This document shows, piece by piece, positions 35,801-44,178 of a stretch of DNA of 64,000 nt; the first letter of the stretch is position 1, and each line of letters opens with the position of its first letter. The stretch is from an uncultured Archangium sp. (GTDB taxonomy: Bacteria > Myxococcota > Myxococcia > Myxococcales > Myxococcaceae). A model generated the notes under the pieces. That model had not been told where the DNA came from. It saw only the letters and a program-made list of their open reading frames with translations, and ran no database searches. The DNA lies in contig CAIVGN010000192.1 of assembly GCA_903905455.1 (NCBI GenBank), forward strand, positions 23,409 to 87,408. The letters run 5' to 3'. The position numbers and the translations under genes were made by a program.

Positions 35801-36387
35801 ACCTTGTAGAGGTACTTCTCGAGCTCGAGCATCGCGTCGTCTTCCTCGAGCCCGGTGCCGAGGTGCGGTCGCAGCAGCAGCGCGAAGTCGGCGTCGTCCT
35901 TGAGCGCGCGGCGCAGGAAGTCGCGGAAGACCGAGGAGAACAGCTCCTTCCCGTCGGTGAGTCGCTGCGAGAACAGCCGGCGATGCGCGAAGGCGTTCTC
36001 GGTCAGCAGCCGCTGGCAGAACGCGTGGATGGTGGAGATGGTCGCCGCGTCGATGCGCGACAACGCGTCGAGCAGCCGCTTCACCGCGACGTCGTCCAGG
36101 GTCCACGCGGGGTCGTTCACGGGCTTCGCCGGCTCGCGCGCGGCCACGACCAGGCGCCACAGCAGGGCGCGAATGCGGGTGCGCAGCTCGGCGGCGGCGC
36201 GCTCGGTGAAGGTGACCACGAGGATCTTCGTGAGGTCCACGCCCTGCAGCACGCGATCGACGACGAGGTGCTCGAGGGTGAAGGTCTTGCCGGTGCCAGC
36301 CGAGGCCTCGATGACGTGGTGGCCGTCAGACCCGAGCTGCTCGAGCACCAGCGGGCGCGCGTACCGCGGGAATTGGGGGGCGCTCAT
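32803..36387 (-). CDS. recB: RecB, helicase-nuclease subunit of exonuclease V
   Basis: 1,194 residues from the ATG at 36387, which overlaps recC as ATGA; an open frame continues upstream antiparallel to recC coding and is not used. Walker A in IEASAGTGKTFTLEHL, TFTERAAAELRTRIR, motif II FVLIDEFQDTDPVQW, and MTMHAAKGLEAPVVFLIGG. The C-terminal PD-(D/E)XK nuclease is intact (KGFIDVVFEHDGRLYFGDWK, then the QVVVYG helix). It acts as the 3'-5' motor and the nuclease cut by Chi control. The gene is bracketed by recC and recD, so the complex is complete here. Confidence 0.96.
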   Translation of the reverse strand: MSAPQFPRYARPLVLEQLGSDGHHVIEASAGTGKTFTLEHLVVDRVLQGVDLTKILVVTFTERAAAELRTRIRALLWRLVVAAREPAKPVNDPAWTLDDVAVKRLLDALSRIDAATISTIHAFCQRLLTENAFAHRRLFSQRLTDGKELFSSVFRDFLRRALKDDADFALLLRPHLGTGLEEDDAMLELEKYLYKVVRFHGELEPVIDEAAVRKVLAGLPTPWPSGQDVADAYKGRMKPALIAEVLQVVLDALSRARDLKGAQRWLALGELLEKGGRADRRIDYALKALDGAKLGAGPQLSAALRALEPSIPDGDSLLPRLYREPLRQALKARKEEQGLFDYDDMLEVVDASLEGEAADEVKASLRERFSFVLIDEFQDTDPVQWRVFHKLFAEAGSTSSLAVIGDPKQAIYGFRAADVETYLGARETLLNESDPVKFEARIARLTQNFRSSERMIAAYNLVLRQATEAEATFFQADKRIAYGPRSEVTCGEPKVRLVDAAGAELAPVTLVQVPLGKAKNKSLTVAPVAQFIAAEVARLLGPDGPKLVDKASPEGRVLTARDIYVLSRSKTDAEAVSVELGLLGVPFSFYKLAGLFQTGEVLDLLDVLGAVIEPFDRVRRAKAWLTPFFELTPDEVEAALEVPDDHPLVQRLRDWHEFGKRRDYRRLFSALIEDSGFARRAAFLAGGERPLTNVQRVLDLLAEESRRRHATLGELVDLLRSWNAGRAQPSQQDADVQPLETERPAVQLMTMHAAKGLEAPVVFLIGGTSTPPNDSLHVFHRDGVRMGWLGSMPPDIKERVQRESRGEDERLLYVALTRARVRLYLPWFVDEANVTESVEFKGPYGVLNARLGHLASTALDDQHFNVVPVTQSPDAKAQAPASPPSKWTLPASLTVDPGLDFARRSLARTRRGALVTSYTQLATHTAKQAPTEVDREETTGETNYAQTDAHELVTSNIVGNFLHEALEELDLPKVNAFPTWEVFMKDAKVHALVEALADRAGIAGDQRPHAYRLLFAAVRRPLDLAGAGVVPGIASLSKVLRESEFLFPIPEKGQRLLGETPKDEHAPFFVDRGLVKGFIDVVFEHDGRLYFGDWKSSVLRDASPEALDAYVTSHFHWQVVVYGVAVLRLLGIRDEATFEKRFGGFLYFFLREMEKTPAGEPTRGLWFERPTWDAVQAWERELLEHDFGRREVGS

Positions 36388-39300
36388 GAGGCCTCTCCGT
36401 CCAGGGTGAGACGGGAAAAGAACGGGCTGAAGCGGCGCTCGATGAGCCGGCGGGCTTCGTCGTCGTCGGGAATGCGGAACCGCTCCGGGCGCCGCACCGG
36501 GCCGCTGCACGCCGGGCGATCTCCTCCCAGCGCAGCCGTCACCAGGGCCTCGAAGTGGATGGGCTCGGCAGACTGCAGGTCGACCTCGTCCACCGCGGCC
36601 AGGGGCAATAACAGCTCGTTGTCCCCGCACAGGAGGTCCTCGAGGAGCGCCTGCAGGTGGGCGCGGGCGTCGTCCCGGGTGATGGGCGCCAGCGTCGCGC
36701 CGAGCTCCCGGTCCCGGTACGCGAGCAGCACGTGATGGGGCCGGGGCTCGACCACGCCGCTGGCGCTCAACACCACGTGATCCAACCAGGCGCGCAGCAG
36801 CTCGCGGGTGTGCTTCTCGCGCCCCTTCCCCGGGAACTTGCGGCGCAAGAGCAACAACGTGCGCTCGGTGCCGATGAGGGGCTGCGTCGCGCCGACCAAC
36901 TGCACTCGCATCCCGGCATCGAACTCCAGCGCCTGTTCCACCCGCTCGATTCGCTCGTGCTCCTCGGCCGGCCCGAAGCGCACCACCTGCAACCCCTTCC
37001 CGGCCCCCAACGCCGCGCGCCACGCCTGCATCACCTCCAGCGCGTCTTCCTTCTCGGCCTCGAGGAACACGCCCAGCGGCAACTGCCCCTGGGCCACCAG
37101 GCGCTCGGCCCGGTGTTGCCACGCCTGCTCGAGCGCCGCGTCGTCCTCTGGGAACGCCTGGCCTCCCGCGTCGCGCCACGCGTCGACGAACGAGTTCTTG
37201 AGCAGCGAGACCGCGACCAGCGCCGAGCTGTTGAACACCTCGTCGGTGCGATCGGAGCGCTCTTCCTCCTCGTCGCCCAGGCGCAACCGCACGCGCGCCG
37301 AGCCCTGCAGCGGGCACTCGAGGTAGCTGCGCAACTGCGAGAGCGACACCCGCCGCACCTGGCCCTCGACGAGCGGGGCCTTCACCGGCGCGGCGAGGAA
37401 CCCCAGCATCGCAGAGAGCACCCCGCGCGCAGCCTCGGGCAACGCGCCCAGCACCTCGCGCACCGGCGTGCCCGGAGACAGCACCCCGCTGGCCTGCGAG
37501 AGGGACTGCCCGGCCGACCGCAGCGCGCGCTCGGTCAGCCCCGAGACCGACGGCGCGATGAGCGGGTCCTGCTTCACGTCCGAGTCGGCACGCCACAACG
37601 GCACGTGGTGAATCAGCGGGTGCGCCGTCGGGTCGTCGACGCTCCGGCCGAGGTAGCCCTCGTCGAGCAACCGCAACAACTCCACCACCACCGGCGAAGG
37701 GCTGCGCTCATCACCCGTGCGCTCGTCGCGCGCGAGGTACGAGAGGACCAGCCGATCCTTCGTGCACAGCAGCGACTCGAGGAAGAGGTACTCGTCCTTC
37801 TCGCGCCCGCTGGCGTCCCCGGCCTGGGGCTTCGTGGGGCGCAGGTCGAGGGCCTCCGCGCGATCGCTCGCGGGGAAGGCGCCCTCCGACAACCCGACGA
37901 TGAAGGTGACGCGCGCGGGGATGCCGCGGGACGCGTTGAGCGTGGAGACCCGCACGCCACCGGTGACCGCGCCACCCGAGCTGGAGCCGGCGGCCGCGAG
38001 ATCGTCGCGCACCAACTCCTTGGCGAGGAGAAAGGACACCTTGCGGTCGCCCAGTTGGCGATCGGCGAGGCCGCGCACGGTGCGCAACACGGCATCGAGC
38101 GCGCGACGCTGCGGCTCGTCCTGCGGCACGAGGTACGCACAGAGGAAGGTGTCGAGCGTGCGGGACCACTGCGCGACGGTGAGCTCCGCGTCTCTCAAGG
38201 TGCGCGTGTCGGCGAGCAACGAGCGCGTCAGCAGCAGCAACGCCCCTGCGCCGTCTTCGAGGTGCCGCCCGGCGGGGTCTGCGAGGTAGCGCTCGCCGTT
38301 CAACTCGACGAGGCGCTCGTCGTTCTCCGCGTGCGTCGAGACGAAGGCCCCGAGCGCGAGGCGCTTGAGCCCCTGGTCCCAGTTGAGGAGATCGCGATCG
38401 ACGTAGGTGTCCTCGTGATCGGCGTGGCTCTGCCCGTGCACGATGCCCAGCGCGTCGACCCAGCGCACCCAGGCGTCGACCTCGGCGCCGGGGAAGCGCC
38501 CCGCGATGACCGGGTGGGTGAGCACGCGGAGCATGTCGGCGCGGGTGAAGCGCGAGAGCGGCAACTCGAGCAGCAGCAGCGCGGCCTCGACCACCGGGCT
38601 CGTCAGCGCGAAGGGCACGCCCACCAACTGCCAGGGGAGATCGTGGTTCTCGCGGAACGCCGAGAGCAGCGGCGCGACGTACGATTCGGCGTCCTTCGCG
38701 GAGATCTGCACCGCGATGTCGTCGAGGTGGAGGTCCTTCTCCTGGCGCAGCAGGGCCCAGATGCGGCCGGCGACGAACTCGCACTCGCGGCGCAGGCTCG
38801 GCGCGCGGGCGATCTCGATGCCGTCGAAGGGCGTCACCGCGCTGGCCTCCGCGGCGCGCTCCGTGGGCTTGCGCACCAGCATGTCGGCCTGCAGCCTGCG
38901 CAGCAGCGACGCGCTCTGCTTCGAGGGATCGATGAAGATCCCCTCAGTCTTTCCCCCGGTGGCCTGGTTGAGCAGGCGCACCGCCTCTCGACCCGGGCGG
39001 CCCCACAGCGCCAACGGGCGGCACTCGTCGGCGCGCAGCGAGAACGGGTCTTCCTTCGCGAGTTCTTCGGGCGTCAGCGACGCGGTCTTGTGCAGGAAGC
39101 GCTTGTTGCGATCGCGCACCGACTCCACGTCCTCCCAGAACTCCATGCACGGCGTCAGGGTGAAGAGGAACACGTCGGTGGCGCGCGCCAGGTGCACCAA
39201 CAGCTCGTGGTAGCTCGTGCCGAGGAACGAGAGGCCGAAGACGAAGAGCGGCTCTCCCGGGGTGAGCAACTTCTCCGGCGCCACCTCGAGCACTTGAGTG

Positions 39301-39866
39301 GGCAGCACCAGCTTGCCCTTCGCGGAGCTGAGCACCTGTTGCCAGAGGTGACGCTGCCACCGCGCGAGCTCCGAACCCCCGTCATGGGGAGAAGCACGAC
39401 CCCGGCCCCACGCGTCGAGCATCTCGCGGCGGCTGAAGACGTACTCCTCGAAGACGTGGCCCAGCTGCGTGGCGAGTTGCACGGCGCGCAGCTCGGCGCT
39501 CGCGCCCCCGCGGGGCCCCAGGTAGTGCCGCACCGGCCCGAGCTCCGGACCCGACACGTCGCCCTCGAGGAAGCGGGCGAGCAGCAGGTCGCGCAGCGCC
39601 TCGCCGTCGAGCACCTCGCGGTCGGGAAAGGCGCGGTCGACCAGCTCCGACGAGAAGCGCCGCAGCAGCCAGGTCTCGAAGTTCGCGACGATGCCCGCGC
39701 GATGCACCAGCTGGTGCTTGAGCCACGTCTCGAGCGGCCGACTGGCGATGATCAGCTTCGTCGGTCGAAAGAGATCGCGGGGCGGCAGACCCACCTGCGC
39801 CTCGAGGTGAACCTGGAACTGGGCGACGAGCGCCTCTGGCTTGTTCGAATGGAAGACCTTCAGCAC
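36384..39866 (-). CDS. recC: RecC, Chi-scanning subunit of exonuclease V
   Basis: 1,160 residues from a GTG at 39866, chosen because VLKVFHSNKPEALV matches the usual RecC opening. Longer TTG/GTG starts at 39908/39905 are possible. Other RecC marks are FGLSFLGTSYHELLVHLA, PSLRRECEFVAGRIW, STLNASRGIPARVTFIVGL, and the C-terminal inactive nuclease-like region (VSLSQLRSYLECPLQG). RecC splits the duplex and reads Chi from the 3' strand. It is the first gene of recC-recB-recD; its promoter should lie in 39867-39958, shared with a divergent lipoprotein gene. Confidence 0.93.
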   Translation of the reverse strand: MLKVFHSNKPEALVAQFQVHLEAQVGLPPRDLFRPTKLIIASRPLETWLKHQLVHRAGIVANFETWLLRRFSSELVDRAFPDREVLDGEALRDLLLARFLEGDVSGPELGPVRHYLGPRGGASAELRAVQLATQLGHVFEEYVFSRREMLDAWGRGRASPHDGGSELARWQRHLWQQVLSSAKGKLVLPTQVLEVAPEKLLTPGEPLFVFGLSFLGTSYHELLVHLARATDVFLFTLTPCMEFWEDVESVRDRNKRFLHKTASLTPEELAKEDPFSLRADECRPLALWGRPGREAVRLLNQATGGKTEGIFIDPSKQSASLLRRLQADMLVRKPTERAAEASAVTPFDGIEIARAPSLRRECEFVAGRIWALLRQEKDLHLDDIAVQISAKDAESYVAPLLSAFRENHDLPWQLVGVPFALTSPVVEAALLLLELPLSRFTRADMLRVLTHPVIAGRFPGAEVDAWVRWVDALGIVHGQSHADHEDTYVDRDLLNWDQGLKRLALGAFVSTHAENDERLVELNGERYLADPAGRHLEDGAGALLLLTRSLLADTRTLRDAELTVAQWSRTLDTFLCAYLVPQDEPQRRALDAVLRTVRGLADRQLGDRKVSFLLAKELVRDDLAAAGSSSGGAVTGGVRVSTLNASRGIPARVTFIVGLSEGAFPASDRAEALDLRPTKPQAGDASGREKDEYLFLESLLCTKDRLVLSYLARDERTGDERSPSPVVVELLRLLDEGYLGRSVDDPTAHPLIHHVPLWRADSDVKQDPLIAPSVSGLTERALRSAGQSLSQASGVLSPGTPVREVLGALPEAARGVLSAMLGFLAAPVKAPLVEGQVRRVSLSQLRSYLECPLQGSARVRLRLGDEEEERSDRTDEVFNSSALVAVSLLKNSFVDAWRDAGGQAFPEDDAALEQAWQHRAERLVAQGQLPLGVFLEAEKEDALEVMQAWRAALGAGKGLQVVRFGPAEEHERIERVEQALEFDAGMRVQLVGATQPLIGTERTLLLLRRKFPGKGREKHTRELLRAWLDHVVLSASGVVEPRPHHVLLAYRDRELGATLAPITRDDARAHLQALLEDLLCGDNELLLPLAAVDEVDLQSAEPIHFEALVTAALGGDRPACSGPVRRPERFRIPDDDEARRLIERRFSPFFSRLTLDGEAS

Positions 39867-39958
39867 CTGGCCAGTGTCGCGTGGGGATCCGGAGACTGAC
39901 AGCACCAAGTGGACGCGATGACCCGTGGTGTCACAGTGGCGCGCGGGAGTTCGCGCTG

Positions 39959-41260
39959 GTGAGCGGCCGCTTCATTGGTACCGTCGGCGCCTTGAACGGT
40001 TCAGCGTCGGCCGCAGCGGTGAGGTGCCTGGTGTTGGCAACCCTGGTGGGCGCGTGCAGCCCGCCGACCCCGAGCCGCACCTGCCAGCCGGGCGAATCGC
40101 GGGCGTGTGTCGGGGTCACCGGTTGTGCTGGGGCCTCGGTGTGCATCGCCGACGGCAGCGCCTTCGGTTCCTGCGTCTGCACTGCTGTCCTCGGTGGAGG
40201 CGCGGGGGGCAGCGGCGGAGGGAGCGCGGGCGGTGGCGCTGGCGGCGGTGGTGGCGCCGCGGTCACCGACGCGGGCTTCGATGCGGGAGTCCCTGACGCC
40301 GGCAGCAGATGCCGCGTCGACTTCGATTGCGGAGCCCACCAGATCTGCAACGCCACCACCGGCGCCTGCGTGACGGGCCCGACCTGCACCTCCGACTTCA
40401 ACTGCCAATCGCTCGACCCTCAAGACCGCTGCTACCGCTACGGGCAACAGTGCACCTGCGACACCTCGGCCCAGGGTGGCGGCGTGTGCCGACTTCGCAA
40501 GGGGCCGTGCGAAGAGTGCACCAGTGATTCTCAGTGCGGATCCGACGCGATCATCTTCGGGCCGCCGGACGGCGCCGGCGCCGGTCGCTGCCTGGAGCTC
40601 CCCAGCGATCCCTCGGGGAAGAAGTACTGCCGCTACCAGCGCGTCGGGTCCTGCGCCTGCGGCCGCGTGAACGACGGCACCGACTACTGCCGACCGCTCT
40701 CCAACACCTGCGGCACGCCTGGCTGCAACGTCGATCGCGAATGCCCTGGCGGCACCGTGTGCAGCGTCAAGCTGCCCATCTCCAGTACCTGTGGCGGCAG
40801 CTGCGTGCCCCGCTGTCGCTGGGACTTCGCGACCAGGAGCCTCGCCGCGCCGGGCTGCCCCGCAGGCGAGAGCTGCTGGGTCGACTCGGCGAACCTCGAC
40901 CCCAGCGCGATCGCTTACGGCACCGGTCACTGCAAGCCACCCTGCAGCAGCACCACCGACTGCCAGGCATCGAGCACCAACCCCTTCGGTGGCACCAACC
41001 TCACCTGCGCCAGCGAGCTCCTCGCCACCGGAACCCAGTCGCCCAGGCGGTGCCGCGCGAATGGCGCCTGCATGGACACGCTCGAGTGCCCCGCGCCCGC
41101 CCCTGGCCAGCCCAACCTCGGCTACTGCGACCCCGCCTCGTTCACCTGCCACGCCGACTGTCGCACTGGCACCGAGCCGAGCACCGGCCTCCCGTTCCCG
41201 GACTGCCGCCCGCCCTCCACGTGTGTGGTGGGCACCGTGTCGAACACCTGCCTCCCCTGA
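39959..41260 (+). CDS. Cys-rich lipoprotein with Gly-rich linker
   Basis: 433 residues from a GTG at 39959 with a GGGAG Shine-Dalgarno about nine bases upstream; a GTG at 40019 would give a shorter signal. Lipobox LVGAC. After a CxPGESRACVGVTGC segment comes a Gly/Ser/Ala-only linker of about 30 residues, then more than 30 Cys in spaced modules (CRVDFDCGAHQICN, CTSDFNCQSLDPQDRC). This is the general layout of myxobacterial exported Cys-rich lipoproteins. Function unknown. Divergent from recC. Confidence 0.7.
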   Translation: MSGRFIGTVGALNGSASAAAVRCLVLATLVGACSPPTPSRTCQPGESRACVGVTGCAGASVCIADGSAFGSCVCTAVLGGGAGGSGGGSAGGGAGGGGGAAVTDAGFDAGVPDAGSRCRVDFDCGAHQICNATTGACVTGPTCTSDFNCQSLDPQDRCYRYGQQCTCDTSAQGGGVCRLRKGPCEECTSDSQCGSDAIIFGPPDGAGAGRCLELPSDPSGKKYCRYQRVGSCACGRVNDGTDYCRPLSNTCGTPGCNVDRECPGGTVCSVKLPISSTCGGSCVPRCRWDFATRSLAAPGCPAGESCWVDSANLDPSAIAYGTGHCKPPCSSTTDCQASSTNPFGGTNLTCASELLATGTQSPRRCRANGACMDTLECPAPAPGQPNLGYCDPASFTCHADCRTGTEPSTGLPFPDCRPPSTCVVGTVSNTCLP

Positions 41261-41298
41261 ACCTGTCAGCACCGGGCCGCGCGGGCTCCGACCTGCGC

Positions 41299-41312
41299 TA
41301 GCGTGTGCCGCC
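41299..41312 (+). promoter_or_regulatory. Putative leaderless -10 element for the kinase gene
   Basis: TAGCGT at 41299-41304 is followed by 8 bases and the ATG, and there is no Shine-Dalgarno. The arrangement matches those at 29672, 43625 and 6519. Confidence 0.45.
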
Positions 41313-42332
41313 ATGACCTCGCGCACCCCGCCGGCGTCCTCCGTTCGCGAAGGCACCCTGATCAAGGGCTTCCGCGTGCTCCGCTGCATCGGCACCGGCT
41401 CGATGGGCGAGGTCTACGAGGCGCAGAACGAGGCCACCGGCCGGCGGGTGGCCATCAAGCTGCTGCGCGACGGCGCCGAGGAGGCGCTCAACGCCAGCCG
41501 CCGCCTGCTCGAAGAGGCCAGCGCGGTGAACGCCATTCGCCACCCGGGCATCGTCGAGGTGTTCGACGTGGGCCTGCTGGGCGACCGGCGCCCCTTCCTG
41601 GTGATGGAGCTGCTCGAGGGCCAGTCCCTCTCGGCGCGGCTCAAGCAGGGCGTCATCCCCGTGCCCGAGGCGCTCGTGCTGCTCGAGGGAATCCTCGCGG
41701 CCCTCGAGGCGGCGCACCGGTCGGGCGTGATTCACCGCGACCTCAAGCCCAGCAACGTGTTCCTCGTCGAAGGGCCCACGCGGGTGAAGCTCCTCGACTT
41801 CGGCGTCGCGCGACGCGAGGGGCGCACCGAGCTGCTCACCGGCCCCGCCATGGCCGTGGGGAGCATGGGCTTCATGGCGCCCGAACAGCTGCTGGGCAAC
41901 GCGGTGGCGTCCAGCGATCTCTACGCGGTGGGCTGCCTCGCGTTCCTCCTCTTCACCGGCAAGCCCGTCTTCCCGCTCAAGAACATCCCCGACAACGCGC
42001 GCGCGCACATGATGGAGCCGCCGCCGAAGCTCCGCGCGCTGCGCCCCGACGCGCCCGCCGCCCTCGAGGTCTTCGTCAACGAGCTGCTGGCCAAGAAGCC
42101 CGAAGCGCGCCCGGCCTCGGCGACCCTCGCCCTGGCGCGGCTGCGCTCGCTGCGCGGCCCCGGTCCCCAGACCGGCACCCACGCCCAGGAGCGTCGCACC
42201 GAGCTGGTGGCCGCCTTCGTGCCGTCCTCCGAGCGCGCCACCAACCCGCAGGGCGGCGCGCCGTCCACCGCGCGCACCACTGCCGTCGAGGCGCACCAGC
42301 TGGGCCCCGACAGCACGCTCATCGACTCGTGA
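41313..42332 (+). CDS. Ser/Thr protein kinase (Pkn type), soluble
   Basis: 339 residues. Gly loop IGTGSMGEVY at 26-35, K49 in VAIK, HRDLKPSNV, DFGVAR, GSMGFMAPEQ with the APE motif, and an R in KKPEARPAS. All catalytic residues are present, so it should be active. No transmembrane segment; the last 60 residues are a Thr/Ser/Gln-rich tail, probably phosphorylated. The stop overlaps the start of a MacB/FtsX-type permease gene as GTGA, so the two are made together; the permease or its partner may be a substrate. Confidence 0.92.
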   Translation: MTSRTPPASSVREGTLIKGFRVLRCIGTGSMGEVYEAQNEATGRRVAIKLLRDGAEEALNASRRLLEEASAVNAIRHPGIVEVFDVGLLGDRRPFLVMELLEGQSLSARLKQGVIPVPEALVLLEGILAALEAAHRSGVIHRDLKPSNVFLVEGPTRVKLLDFGVARREGRTELLTGPAMAVGSMGFMAPEQLLGNAVASSDLYAVGCLAFLLFTGKPVFPLKNIPDNARAHMMEPPPKLRALRPDAPAALEVFVNELLAKKPEARPASATLALARLRSLRGPGPQTGTHAQERRTELVAAFVPSSERATNPQGGAPSTARTTAVEAHQLGPDSTLIDS

Positions 42333-43570
42333 GCGGGCTGGCCCTCTTCTCGAACCTGCTCTTCCGCGAATCCACCCGCGCGCTGCTGCGCAACAAGGTG
42401 CGCTCGTCGCTCTCGGTGCTGGGCGTCACCATCGGCGTCGCCTCGGTGGTGCTGGTGGTGGGCGTCGGACAGGCGGCCTCGGCGCGCGCCATGGCCCAGC
42501 TGCAGGCCCTCGGCGACAACCTGGTGTGGATCGAGTCCGGCTCGCGCACCGTCGGCGGCGTGCGCACCGGCAGCCACGGCACCCAATCGCTGACCATCGG
42601 CGACCTCGAGGCCCTGCGCCGCGAGGTGAAGCTCCTGCGGCTCTTCTCGCCCCAGGTCGACGGCACCGTCACCCTCATCGCCAGCAACCGCAACTGGACC
42701 ACGCGCTTTCGCGGCGAGACGCCCGAGTACCTCGCCATCAAGCGATGGAACGTGGTGCTCGGCGCGTCGTTCTCGGGCGAAGACGTGGAGCAGGCGGCCA
42801 GCAAGGTGCTGCTGGGGCAGACCGTGCGCGAGCAACTCTTCGGCGAGGCGAACCCCGTCGGCCAGGTGGTGCGCATGCAGAAGATGGCCTTCGAGGTGGT
42901 GGGGGTGTTGGAGGCCAAGGGCTCCAACGCCGACGGCCGCGACCAGGACGACTGGGTGCTGCTGCCGTACACCACCGCCCAGTCGAAGTTGCGGGGCAAG
43001 TCGGTGATGCCGTGGCTCGACGACATCCTCTGCTCGGCGATCTCCCCCGAGAGCGTGCAGCCGGCCATCGACCATGTCACTGCGCTGCTCCGCGAGCGCC
43101 ACCACATCGCCCCGGGCGCAGACGACGACTTCAACATCCGCCGGCCCGACGAGGTGCTCAAGGCCCAGGTCGAGGCAGCGCGCACGCTCTCGTTGCTGCT
43201 GGCGAGCATCGCCACCGTCGCGCTCCTGGTGGGCGGCATCGGGGTGTTGAACGTGATGCTCGCCTCGGTCGCGCAGCGCACCCGCGAGATCGGCGTGCGG
43301 CTCTCGGTGGGCGCGACGCCGGGCGACGTGCTGGTGCAGTTCCTCGGAGAGGCCCTGGTCCTCTGCCTCGTGGGCGGGCTCGCCGGGGTGCTCGCCAGCC
43401 TCGCCGGTGCCTGGGGCCTCGGCCGCTTCCTGGGTTGGGAGCTCGGCCTCTCGGCCTCGGCGCTCGGCGTGGCGCTCGCCTCGTCGGTGTCCGTGGGCCT
43501 CGCGGCAGGCCTGTACCCCGCCGCGCGCGCCGCCCGCCTCGACCCCATCGAGGCGCTGCGACACGAGTAG
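42329..43570 (+). CDS. MacB/FtsX-type ABC transporter permease
   Basis: 413 residues from a GTG overlapping the kinase stop. Four-helix FtsX layout: TM1 at about 20-45 (SLSVLGVTIGVASVVLVVGVG), a large periplasmic MacB_PCD-like domain to about 285, then three TM helices (LLLASIATVALLVGGIGVLN and on). It ends with the characteristic PAARAARLDPIEALRHE. Such permeases power lipoprotein transfer or mechanotransmission for export, driven by a MacB-type ATPase. No ATPase or membrane-fusion gene is adjacent, so it relies on a partner encoded elsewhere. Confidence 0.9.
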   Translation: MSGLALFSNLLFRESTRALLRNKVRSSLSVLGVTIGVASVVLVVGVGQAASARAMAQLQALGDNLVWIESGSRTVGGVRTGSHGTQSLTIGDLEALRREVKLLRLFSPQVDGTVTLIASNRNWTTRFRGETPEYLAIKRWNVVLGASFSGEDVEQAASKVLLGQTVREQLFGEANPVGQVVRMQKMAFEVVGVLEAKGSNADGRDQDDWVLLPYTTAQSKLRGKSVMPWLDDILCSAISPESVQPAIDHVTALLRERHHIAPGADDDFNIRRPDEVLKAQVEAARTLSLLLASIATVALLVGGIGVLNVMLASVAQRTREIGVRLSVGATPGDVLVQFLGEALVLCLVGGLAGVLASLAGAWGLGRFLGWELGLSASALGVALASSVSVGLAAGLYPAARAARLDPIEALRHE

Positions 43571-43574
43571 CCCG
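43543..43574. repeat. 32-bp direct repeat, upstream copy
   Basis: Bases 43543-43574 cover the last codons and stop of the permease gene plus three bases. They recur at 44142-44173 with one mismatch (31 of 32 identical), in the same orientation, flanking the small lipoprotein gene. Confidence 0.9.
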
Positions 43575-43638
43575 CGGGGCGACGCCGGCGAGGAAACAGA
43601 GGCACCCTTTTGGTTTGCGCCGCCTAGGGTCCGGCCCC

Positions 43639-44103
43639 ATGCGCAACCTCCTCATTGCTTCCTTCGTCGCCGTCATCGCCTTGGCGACCAGCTGCGGCCC
43701 CTCGGCCACCAACCTCTCTGGCACCTGGCTGGGCCCCATCACCTTCACCGGCGGCGGCACGAGCCTCACCGCGGACGGCGGCGTCGGCATCGACGACCGC
43801 GACTTCAGCGACGGAAGCAAACACATCTACGGACTGACGGTGGGCAACCTGAGCCTCCTGGGCGCGAGCAAGTCGTCCGATACGGTCATTGGCCTGTCGG
43901 GGACGAACACCAACTCGGTCCCCACGTCGTTCGACATCTTCTGCCAGTCGCAGGGGCTGAGCATCGCGAGCTTCGCAATCACCTCGGGCACAGTGGAAGT
44001 CACCGGCAACCAGGCACGCGTCGCGGCGGTCGGCGTAGCCACCTGCCGCAACGCCAGCGCAACCACGGTCGACGTCACCATCGCGGGACTGGCGACCAAG
44101 TAG
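43639..44103 (+). CDS. Small lipoprotein of unknown function
   Basis: 154 residues with lipobox ATSC. The mature part is Ser/Thr/Gly-rich and probably all-beta. It has two Cys residues (IFCQSQG and VATCRNAS) that could form a disulfide. No family recognised. TAGGGT lies 8 bases before the ATG with no Shine-Dalgarno, so it likely has its own leaderless promoter rather than depending on the permease operon. It is enclosed by the 32-bp direct repeats. Its last codons (AGLATK, stop) resemble the end of the frameshifted outer membrane gene at 48325. Confidence 0.68.
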   Translation: MRNLLIASFVAVIALATSCGPSATNLSGTWLGPITFTGGGTSLTADGGVGIDDRDFSDGSKHIYGLTVGNLSLLGASKSSDTVIGLSGTNTNSVPTSFDIFCQSQGLSIASFAITSGTVEVTGNQARVAAVGVATCRNASATTVDVTIAGLATK

Positions 44104-44141
44104 AAGCAAGGCTGACCTGGACGCGCCCGGCGTGAAGAGTT

Positions 44142-44173
44142 CCCCATCGAGGCGCTGCGACCCGAGTAGCCCG
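44142..44173. repeat. 32-bp direct repeat, downstream copy
   Basis: Second copy of the permease 3' end (would read PIEALRPE then a stop), now outside any gene. It sits between the small lipoprotein and the convergent oxidoreductase gene. One base differs from the copy at 43543-43574. Confidence 0.9.
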
Positions 44174-44178
44174 GAGAC

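Noticed and set aside
32803..37596. Extended start for recB to 37596
   Set aside because: The extra 400 codons overlap recC antiparallel in frame choice and have no protein character; the ATG at 36387 overlaps the recC stop as ATGA.
36657..39899. A 1,080-codon plus-strand frame opposite recC
   Set aside because: Arg/His/Gln-rich, no motifs; recC on the other strand is unmistakable.
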